Shown piece after piece: positions 55,695 through 61,778 of a stretch of 61,778 nucleotides of DNA. Position 1 is the first letter of the stretch; every line of letters starts with the position of its first letter. Position numbers and translations under genes: made by a program. This stretch comes from an uncultured Clostridia bacterium (lineage in GTDB: Bacteria; Bacillota; Clostridia; UBA1381): positions 1-61,778 of the forward strand of contig CALXQE010000041.1 in NCBI GenBank assembly GCA_944390495.1, read 5' to 3'. The notes below the pieces were generated by a model. That model did no database searches. It saw nothing but the letters and a program-made list of their open reading frames with translations, and was not told the DNA's origin.

Positions 55695-56498
55695 TTATTT
55701 ATTGTCTTTTTGTTTATTTTCTTGTTCTTTATTCATTAAAAATTGAAGAACTTTAATCTGATTTATCCAAAGATGAGACCTCAACCGTGCCACTCTACGC
55801 GGAATTGCAATTTTATATTCATCTTTTGGTTTTAATGAAATACGATCATATATTTCTGAATTTAAATTATTTCTAAAAGATATAATAGCTAATTTATCTT
55901 GTTCCTTCCTATAATCACCATAAATATTACATCCATTATCACCTGTATATTCTCCTATCTTTTCATTGATGTTATATTTATATTTTAAAACATTGTTTTT
56001 ATATGTACATACAATACTAAACCAGCCCTTTCCATAAAAATAATCAGAATAAGAAATTTCATCATTTATAATCTTTTCAAAATTTTTAATATTATTACCC
56101 TCAAAACAAAATAAATCCTCATTTTCATTATTAACACCTAAATAGAAAACAAGAAAATATTGAGCATGCTGAATCTCTTTTTCAATATCATCTGGATATC
56201 TAAATCCACTTGTATTTTTCTTCTTATATATAATCTCATATTCAGCATTATTCTTCTGCCTATCGTATATTTTCATTCCAATAAGATCTATTAAATTGGT
56301 TTTACCAACACTGTTGCGTCCCACAATTGCATTAACATTAGTGATACAAGATGGATATATATTTTGATTTTTATTATTACGTTCAATAGATAAATTGTTG
56401 CTATTTTTATCATACTTAATATTAAATCTATCTCCAAATAACAGTTCTGTCTCTTTGTAATTTCTATATTTATCGATATAAATATATATTAATTCCAT
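55695..56498 (-). CDS. N-terminal half of a split ABC-type ATPase (Walker A)
   Basis: 267 residues. Walker A NAIVGRNSVGKTNLIDLIG near 59; an IYIDKYRNYKETELLF start typical of AAA_15/AAA_21 proteins (N-terminal strand and RNY). A Lys/Gln-rich tail ends at TAA (55697-55695). The next in-frame codons are ACT ATG, so no frameshift is needed to continue. Upstream ribosome site is weak (AAGGATGATG, far from ATG). Either a nonsense mutation, a real two-gene split, or read-through. Confidence 0.7.
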   Translation of the reverse strand: MELIYIYIDKYRNYKETELLFGDRFNIKYDKNSNNLSIERNNKNQNIYPSCITNVNAIVGRNSVGKTNLIDLIGMKIYDRQKNNAEYEIIYKKKNTSGFRYPDDIEKEIQHAQYFLVFYLGVNNENEDLFCFEGNNIKNFEKIINDEISYSDYFYGKGWFSIVCTYKNNVLKYKYNINEKIGEYTGDNGCNIYGDYRKEQDKLAIISFRNNLNSEIYDRISLKPKDEYKIAIPRRVARLRSHLWINQIKVLQFLMNKEQENKQKDNK

Positions 56499-56548
56499 AT
56501 TTATTATACATCATCCTTAATTCCAAAAAACCATCGTTTATGAAAAAC

Positions 56549-56611
56549 TTTGAGAATGTATCATAACCTTGTTTCAAAACCACGATATCATTCTCAAAAC
56601 CCGTTTCAAAA
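56549..56611. repeat. inverted and direct repeats upstream of the split ATPase
   Basis: TTTGAGAATG (56549-56558) is inverted at 56589-56598 (CATTCTCAAA). GTTTCAAAA occurs as a direct repeat at about 56571-56579 and 56603-56611. They lie between the resolvase and the ATPase gene; possible recombination or regulatory sites. Confidence 0.4.
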
Positions 56612-56680
56612 TCAACTTCCCATAAACCTACATTATTTATAATCTCATGATAACATATTCTGACAATTTTTTCGATACAT

Positions 56681-57235
56681 TTACATTTTTAAACGTCTGT
56701 ACAAGGTTGCACGTTTTACCCCTGTAAGTTCTTCTATTTCAGCAATAGTATATTCTTTGCTATCGTATAATCTTTTAGCCTTCTCAATCAAACCTGCATC
56801 AATTGGAGGTCTTCCTCCTGTTCTGCCTCTGGCACGAGCAGCAGCAAGTCCTTCCTTCGTTCTGTCCACGATACAGTCTCTTTCAAATTGACTTATTGCA
56901 CTTATCAGCGTAAAAAGCAGCTTGCCCGCTGCTGTTGTTGTATCTATAATTTCTTTAAGTGACACAAGGTTTACTTGCTTTTCATTAAACAACTCCATAA
57001 GCTCAATTAAGTCCTTTGTACTTCTTCCGAGTCTTGACAGTGATTCAATAACAACTGTATCACCTGCTGTCAGCCTATCGAGCATTTTTTCAAGTTCAGG
57101 TCTGTGACGTTTTGTACCTGTCATTTTCTCACAATAAATATGGTCCACACCATACTTACTAAGCATATCAATCTGTCTGTCCAGCACCTGTGATTCTGTT
57201 GAAACACGGGCATAACCAAATATATAATTTTTCAT
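56681..57235 (-). CDS. serine recombinase (resolvase/invertase)
   Basis: 184 residues. Small serine recombinase: nucleophile Ser in YARVSTESQVLDRQID near 10, the conserved GDTVVIESLSRLGRSTKDL near 60-77 with Arg residues, and a C-terminal helix-turn-helix (TIAEIEELTGVKRATLYRRL). It breaks and rejoins DNA at short res-type sites, for resolution or inversion. It is a complete gene on the right island and is not itself the integrase expected for a tRNA site. AGGAATATTT lies before the ATG. Confidence 0.93.
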   Translation of the reverse strand: MKNYIFGYARVSTESQVLDRQIDMLSKYGVDHIYCEKMTGTKRHRPELEKMLDRLTAGDTVVIESLSRLGRSTKDLIELMELFNEKQVNLVSLKEIIDTTTAAGKLLFTLISAISQFERDCIVDRTKEGLAAARARGRTGGRPPIDAGLIEKAKRLYDSKEYTIAEIEELTGVKRATLYRRLKM

Positions 57236-57307
57236 AAATATTCCTCCAAAGAAAAAAATCTCATCAGAGAATTAACTCTAATGAGACTTTTATCATTTTT
57301 CAAATTA

Positions 57308-57892
57308 TTATTTGTTATCACTTACAATTTCCCATAACATCCCCTCAAAAATACCTGCATTATTAACACATACAGTTGGAACATGAAAATCATTATTTTG
57401 TGCATTAAGAAATGACCGCTGTTTTTCAAATAGAATAAAATGCGAACATATATTTTCTCTTTGAGCTTTACCAGTATAAACAACTCTTATTTCGATATAT
57501 TCACAATTATCACCTTTTAAGTTACAGCTTGCTATAATTCCATTGTTATTACATTCTGAGGCTCTTACAGTGTGTTCTTCACCTTTTAACATATCAGTAC
57601 CCAGCGTTCTGTATGTAACGGAATAATCAATTAAATCAGTATAATCATATACATTTGCTACTGTTGCACGATAATTTGCAAGTGTCCATTTCTTATTTTG
57701 CCTATCAATTAAAAATCTAAATGGTTTTCCTTGATTATCCTTATCAAAAACCTCTACTTCACCTGTTGCAATAAATCCCATACTTCCCAGATAACTCTTT
57801 AATGAACCTGCTATTTTATCATCCTTTTTTGAACCTACAAGAACTGATATAACAGCAATAATTATTATAGCTGCTACTACTATTAACCACAT
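57308..57892 (-). CDS. hypothetical membrane-anchored protein
   Basis: 194 residues. One N-terminal membrane helix (residues 1-20) and a soluble domain rich in strands. No known motif; a single KGDNCEY region and a few Cys residues are not a recognised site. It is 12 bp after the zinc-ribbon protein gene 57905-58651 and probably co-transcribed. Function unknown. Confidence 0.6.
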   Translation of the reverse strand: MWLIVVAAIIIIAVISVLVGSKKDDKIAGSLKSYLGSMGFIATGEVEVFDKDNQGKPFRFLIDRQNKKWTLANYRATVANVYDYTDLIDYSVTYRTLGTDMLKGEEHTVRASECNNNGIIASCNLKGDNCEYIEIRVVYTGKAQRENICSHFILFEKQRSFLNAQNNDFHVPTVCVNNAGIFEGMLWEIVSDNK

Positions 57893-57904
57893 AAAGCTTC
57901 CTCC

Positions 57905-58651
57905 TTACCCTCTCGACTGATTGATTGCCATATTAATTCTATTTCTCAAATCTTCGGCTTCAGATATAAATTCTGTCGGAACAATATATTTGCCTGCCGA
58001 ATAATTTATAGTTACTGTTGCTGTTTTTCCTATCCAAAAAACAATTAATGATATAATAAGTGCTGCCCATACTTGCATTGCAACAGCCATAATGGCTACT
58101 ATTATAGCAAATATAACATTAGGAATACTAAGTTTTTTATTGACATCAACACTATATATTGAACTATATCTAATCTGTGTGGGTGTTTTATATCCCGCTT
58201 TAGCAAAACCAGTCCCCTGTAATAACTTAATGTGGTCATCAGAAAATTCCACATCAGTTTCATACATTTTGTATGCAAGCTTTATAAACCACTTTCTTCC
58301 CACATATCGCCCCTTTTGGACATTAACTTTTCTTGCAGATTGTTTATGTACAGTAGTGTTTGTTTGTACTTTCGTTGTTTGAGTTGGCGATTGTGTATTC
58401 GATTGTACTATTATTTTTGTACCACAGCTTGGACAGAATTGATGTCCATCTGTTATTTTTGCACCGCAGTTAAAACAGAAATTTGTTTTTGATTCATGAT
58501 TGTCAGCGTCATTATTTGATGACGGCATTGTCACGCTTTCCTGTTCTGATTTTATTCTATTTTGAATTTCTGTCGAAAATTTTGTATTACAATTACTACA
58601 ATACATCTGACTGCCTTTTACTGGCGTTCCGCACTTTGGGCAAGTTATCAT
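57905..58651 (-). CDS. double zinc-ribbon membrane protein
   Basis: 248 residues. Two zinc ribbons, CPKCGTPVKGSQMYCSNCN at 4-22 and CFNCGAKITDGHQFCPSCG near 58-76, a polar Thr/Gln linker, then a domain with strands and two membrane helices near 180-215 (IPNVIFAIIVAIMAVAMQVW). Such ribbon-plus-membrane proteins are common in Firmicutes; function is not established. AAGGAGA precedes the ATG. It heads a two-gene unit with 57308-57892. Confidence 0.65.
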   Translation of the reverse strand: MITCPKCGTPVKGSQMYCSNCNTKFSTEIQNRIKSEQESVTMPSSNNDADNHESKTNFCFNCGAKITDGHQFCPSCGTKIIVQSNTQSPTQTTKVQTNTTVHKQSARKVNVQKGRYVGRKWFIKLAYKMYETDVEFSDDHIKLLQGTGFAKAGYKTPTQIRYSSIYSVDVNKKLSIPNVIFAIIVAIMAVAMQVWAALIISLIVFWIGKTATVTINYSAGKYIVPTEFISEAEDLRNRINMAINQSRG

Positions 58652-58834
58652 TTTACATTCTCCTTGTATAATATATTTAGATTGATGAGGGAGCCTATCT
58701 CCCGAAATTAACTGTTTAATTATGCATCAAGTAGATGTATAATAATTTTTTATTAGATAGAGGATATTGTATTATCCTTGAGGAGAAATTTCTACCTCGT
58801 ACTTAAAAGACTAATTCTTCTTTCGCTTAATATT

Positions 58835-59401
58835 TTAATATATAGTACTAATGTTAAAAACATCTTCCATAAGTCCGTAAACTCCTATCGGTCCTAAATC
58901 CCAGCCATCTACAATAACAGTGTCAATGTTATAATAAAACTCACCTCCATCCATATCCGTTATATCAAAAACCACTTCTACTTTTGAATATGTACCATTC
59001 TCATTGTCAAATATTCCGGTAAATCTAACAATGGGATCTGAATTTATTGTTTCTTCACTCCACTTACAACTGTCAAAATATTGTTCAAATGCCTGTCCAT
59101 AGGTTAAAGAGGTGCTATAACCTACAGGTGTATCATTCTGAATTGAGATTGAATACATTGGTGCAATACTTCCTACCAAATCTGCTATATCATCATTATC
59201 TGCCGTACAGATATATACAGTTATAATAAGAACAATTACAGTTCCTATTGAAGATACAACAGCACCTACTTTTTTAAAAATGTCTGTTTTCTGCTTATCA
59301 TATGGACTGTATGGTGGTGCATTGTTCTGTATTGCATAGCCACAGTATGGACATATAGTGGCATTATCATAGATTTCTCTGCCGCAATTTAAACAAAACA
59401 T
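58835..59401 (-). CDS. zinc-ribbon membrane-anchored protein
   Basis: 188 residues. One N-terminal zinc ribbon, CLNCGREIYDNATICPYCG at 3-21, one membrane helix near 43-66 (VVSSIGTVIVLIITVYIC), and an outer C-terminal domain of about 110 residues with no known relatives recognised by eye (YGQAFEQYFDSCKWSEE, then strands). The topology suggests a cytoplasmic ribbon and external domain. It has its own promoter (59442-59470). Confidence 0.65.
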   Translation of the reverse strand: MFCLNCGREIYDNATICPYCGYAIQNNAPPYSPYDKQKTDIFKKVGAVVSSIGTVIVLIITVYICTADNDDIADLVGSIAPMYSISIQNDTPVGYSTSLTYGQAFEQYFDSCKWSEETINSDPIVRFTGIFDNENGTYSKVEVVFDITDMDGGEFYYNIDTVIVDGWDLGPIGVYGLMEDVFNISTIY

Positions 59402-59441
59402 ATTTTATCCCCCTTTTTAGACAAAATATTAACTTAATTTT

Positions 59442-59470
59442 ATTATACAATATAATTATATAATTTGCAA
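59442..59470 (-). promoter_or_regulatory. promoter of the 58835-59401 gene
   Basis: Minus strand TTGCAA (59465-59470), 17-bp spacer, TATAAT (59442-59447). Confidence 0.55.
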
Positions 59471-59544
59471 TATATTTTTATTGCTTTTTGTGTTCTTATG
59501 TATCATCAAATATGAAATGTATAATAATATTACGAGGTGATATT

Positions 59545-59727
59545 ATGGAAAAAAAATTTGTTGTAACTCCAAAAACAGAGCGTTCTGTTACAGTAACTGT
59601 CAGAATTGAAAAGGAATCACATGACCGTTTGGAAGAGCTTGTTATAAAAAGCGGACGCAGCAGAAATGAGCTTATCAATAAAGCCATTAAATTTGCATTA
59701 GATAATCTTGAATTTGAGGAAGAGTGA
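59545..59727 (+). CDS. ribbon-helix-helix DNA-binding protein
   Basis: 60 residues. N-terminal strand VTVTVRIEKESHDRLEELV and helices SGRSRNELINKAIKFALDN fit the Arc/CopG ribbon-helix-helix fold. ATG at 59545 follows GAGGTGA; the upstream frame to 59488 is promoter DNA. It stands alone, with no toxin gene beside it, so an antitoxin role cannot be assumed. It may regulate island genes. Confidence 0.8.
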   Translation: MEKKFVVTPKTERSVTVTVRIEKESHDRLEELVIKSGRSRNELINKAIKFALDNLEFEEE

Positions 59728-59752
59728 TAAAGTTTAAGCTTTATCACTCTTC
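59719..59752. terminator. hairpin after the ribbon-helix-helix gene
   Basis: GAAGAGTGATAAAG (59719-59732) and CTTTATCACTCTTC (59739-59752) form a 14-bp stem with a 6-base loop. The T runs are weak in both directions. Confidence 0.6.
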
Positions 59753-59834
59753 TCATTATAATAGTCAAGTACAGTTTTTATACATATCTCTACAAGTACA
59801 AACAAAATCTGTTTGACATACTTATTTACAGGAG

Positions 59835-60761
59835 TTACACCTCCATGCAGTCATTACAATACAGCATAGCTTCCACCTCCTCCGGAGTAAATCCATCATT
59901 TAATAAACAGTCAATTTCTTCACTGCTATATCCGTAATACGATGCGACGCTCTTGATGTCATCTATATATTCATCCCTTGAGTCATAGCTAAAATGATAG
60001 CCTGTACGCCAGTCAAGACCATAACTTGCAAATTCATTAAATTCGAATTTATCTCTCTGTATCTTACCTGATGAATATATTTTTAATATCTCGCCATCTG
60101 CAACATAGATTTCTTCATACCCACCTGACTTCAAATCCTCAAACAACTCTGTATCAACAAGCGCTTTCCACAATATTGACATTGTAGAAGCATATACATA
60201 CACTTTCTTTTTGGGGAAATGAAACAGCGTAATCGGACTGTCACCTTTAATTATGTACAGATTATTTTTATTATCAAGGATTGTAAACGAATAACTTCCT
60301 TCCACCTTTTCAGCCATATATTTGATACTGTCAAAATTAAGCTGTTTTTGACTTTCAAGAATCTGCACAGCAATATAGCTATCTGTTTCAATCCTTGTTG
60401 AAGGCAGGCGAAGCTCTCGTCTTAACGCTGTATCGTTACAAAGGATTCCATTATGAGCAAGTGCAAATTCCTTTCCGCCGCACATACCACTAAAAGGATG
60501 ATTATTATCATTATACTTTAGTGTCCCCTGCGTTGCATGGCGGGTATGTCCCATTACAACATTTATTCCATTAGGGACATTAAAATTTATTTCATAAGCA
60601 CTTTTACTCCGCTTAAACACTTTCATATGCCCTCGCTTGTTATATGCAATTCCTGTGGCATCTGTACCTCGTACAGCACTTTGGGTAGCAAGTGCTTCTG
60701 TTATTTCTGCAATATCCTTGATTTCATTTCCGTATGATAAAACTCCATATAGTCCACACAT
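59835..60761 (-). CDS. class II glutamine amidotransferase-domain protein
   Basis: 308 residues. Ntn-hydrolase glutaminase: Cys2 in MCGLYGVLS, then HTRHATQGTLKYNDNNHPF near 92, HNGILCND near 123, DSYIAVQ near 146, and GSYSFTILD. The domain ends near residue 230 and is followed by an 80-residue acidic tail. It lacks the synthase domains of GlmS, PurF or AsnB. It follows the amidoligase gene with a 3-base gap and GGAGGAA before its ATG, so the two are made together. It may supply ammonia, or hydrolyse an amide, for the amidoligase reaction. Confidence 0.87.
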   Translation of the reverse strand: MCGLYGVLSYGNEIKDIAEITEALATQSAVRGTDATGIAYNKRGHMKVFKRSKSAYEINFNVPNGINVVMGHTRHATQGTLKYNDNNHPFSGMCGGKEFALAHNGILCNDTALRRELRLPSTRIETDSYIAVQILESQKQLNFDSIKYMAEKVEGSYSFTILDNKNNLYIIKGDSPITLFHFPKKKVYVYASTMSILWKALVDTELFEDLKSGGYEEIYVADGEILKIYSSGKIQRDKFEFNEFASYGLDWRTGYHFSYDSRDEYIDDIKSVASYYGYSSEEIDCLLNDGFTPEEVEAMLYCNDCMEV

Positions 60762-60764
60762 AAT

Positions 60765-61778
60765 TTATTCCTCCAATCCTCGTATTTTAAGATATTCTTT
60801 AAGTTCAGGCATGTCATTTACCGAGGCGGCAAAGTCATACCACGTCATTGTCTGAAATTCTTCATCTGACAGCTTTATTGCATCATTACAGAGCTTGTCT
60901 ACAAACTGTAATGTAGCAACAAAGGTTTTGTACCGCAAAGTACCTCGAAATATCCTAAGCTCAACAGTAAATATGTTTTCAAGATTAACTGCCGTATATC
61001 TGCCAAGTCCCGATGTCTTAGCACTTTTCAATGTTTCCTTTGGATTCACCATACTCCCTCCGTAACGAGATGCCCATCTGTTTGCCTGTCCTTCTGTGCG
61101 GCGGGAAAAACGCAGAATTTTATCCCAAAACTTTTCAAAGAAATACACTATCCTACCAATTGTGTTTTCCTGTTCTTCAACTGTTGTGCCAAGAGCAGTA
61201 CGATTTATATGTACATGCAAACCACATGTTCTTGCGGAATGACTGTAATAGTTTAAATCTCTTGCCTCGTCCATAATTTCTTTCCAAGGAATCACATTCA
61301 AGTGATAATCCATTGTCGCAGGATGACTTACAATTTCAAAGCCATCATCAAGTGAACCGTCATGCTTGCAGTAGATATGATCATTTTTTCTATTTGCTAT
61401 ATTCATAATTCTTTCAGCATTTTTATCTATTTCACCGCCACAGTCAATTTCAAGCTCAACACCGTAATGGGGCTGTCCTGTCCCATAAAATATCGGGTCA
61501 GGCTTGTAACCATAATCTTCGATAAATTCATAGTTGCAGTTATCATAACAGTTATCACAATACGGATAGTCGTTATAATAATTGGCATCATCCTCGTGCA
61601 GAAGTGCACCACATTCAGCACATCTGCAGTAATGCTCTACGTAACAGTCTTGGCATAATCGCCCGTCAACTGACTCATCAAACAATACCCTCTCATTACA
61701 TCGTTCACAGACTATCGTTTCTCTATCAAGACAATCACTGCAATAATATTTCCCCTGAAACTCTGTTAATGTTTCACC
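60765..61778 (-). CDS. zinc-ribbon amidoligase, partial at the window edge
   Basis: The reading frame is open to the right edge (at least 338 codons), so its start is outside. N-terminal part: several CxxC pairs (CSDC, CERC, CQDC, CAEC, CDNC) of LIM-like/zinc-ribbon type. C-terminal part, from about 61450 down: the amidoligase (PF12224-type, COOH-NH2 ligase) motifs HYGVELEIDCGG, KHDGSLDDGFEIVSHPA, TCGLHVHINRTALG and VELRIFRGTL. This fold is related to glutamine synthetase/gamma-glutamylcysteine synthetase. It joins a carboxylate to an amine; its substrate here is unknown. The amidotransferase gene follows directly. Confidence 0.83.
   Translation of the reverse strand, partial: GETLTEFQGKYYCSDCLDRETIVCERCNERVLFDESVDGRLCQDCYVEHYCRCAECGALLHEDDANYYNDYPYCDNCYDNCNYEFIEDYGYKPDPIFYGTGQPHYGVELEIDCGGEIDKNAERIMNIANRKNDHIYCKHDGSLDDGFEIVSHPATMDYHLNVIPWKEIMDEARDLNYYSHSARTCGLHVHINRTALGTTVEEQENTIGRIVYFFEKFWDKILRFSRRTEGQANRWASRYGGSMVNPKETLKSAKTSGLGRYTAVNLENIFTVELRIFRGTLRYKTFVATLQFVDKLCNDAIKLSDEEFQTMTWYDFAASVNDMPELKEYLKIRGLEE

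Noticed and set aside
56681..57235. The serine resolvase as the integrase for the tRNA-Lys site
   Set aside because: tRNA 3'-end sites with anticodon-arm crossover are used by tyrosine recombinases; this small serine protein is more likely a resolvase or invertase.
59545..59727. Toxin-antitoxin operon
   Set aside because: Only a ribbon-helix-helix protein is present; the neighbours are not toxin-like and face the opposite way.

Overview
The window is AT-rich chromosomal DNA from a Gram-positive anaerobe of the class Clostridia (Bacillota), probably a gut commensal. The evidence is strong AGGAGG-type ribosome binding sites, an S-layer-homology cell-wall hydrolase, EutS/EutP, a GH127 glycosidase, a PPi-type phosphofructokinase together with pyruvate phosphate dikinase, a purine pathway with PurH split into two genes, and typical Clostridial ORF families. 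Species cannot be named from the sequence alone.

Layout. (1) 1-478 is the tip of an integrated element. It ends in a 3' fragment of tRNA-Leu (479-538) that still has its own terminator. (2) 540-51885 is the chromosomal backbone. It holds, in order: hisHF with two membrane proteins and a GH127 glycosidase (minus strand); two paralogous single-pass membrane proteins with an undescribed repeat (minus); folC, rpmE, rpsO, pnp (plus); the operon purE-purM-purN-purO-lipoprotein-AICARFT-purD-dCMP deaminase, then a PPi-PFK (plus); a long minus-strand block lrp-aminotransferase-pyrG-heterodimeric ABC exporter-GAP1-type protein-membrane protein-rarA-DUF1294-eutS-eutP; an SLH-NlpC/P60 hydrolase; guaB; dus, a hydrolase and a transglutaminase; a five-tRNA operon (Val-Asp-Phe-Gly-Cys); a DeoR regulator; a two-component system; a cytidylate-kinase-like protein; ppdK; a LOG protein with a nitroreductase; and a large secreted phosphatase/beta-propeller protein. 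(3) A 3' fragment of tRNA-Lys (51886-51931), again with its terminator, opens a second integrated element that runs to the right edge. It carries a DUF4143 ATPase, an ATPase plus HNH pair resembling Septu (the ATPase is split by one in-frame stop), a serine resolvase, zinc-ribbon membrane proteins, a ribbon-helix-helix protein, and a class II glutamine amidotransferase next to a zinc-ribbon amidoligase that is cut by the window edge.

How the genes fit together. purE/M/N/D, the split AICARFT and IMP cyclohydrolase, and guaB cover part of purine synthesis. pyrG and the dCMP deaminase serve pyrimidine nucleotides. PPi-PFK and PPDK suggest pyrophosphate-linked glycolysis. The two tRNA fragments face outward from about 51 kb of backbone, so the window appears to be a backbone segment between two tRNA-targeted islands. 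The most novel material is in the right island (split ATPase/HNH, amidoligase/amidotransferase) and in the 5.4-7.0 kb paralog pair. All family assignments come from reading motifs; no database search was possible.
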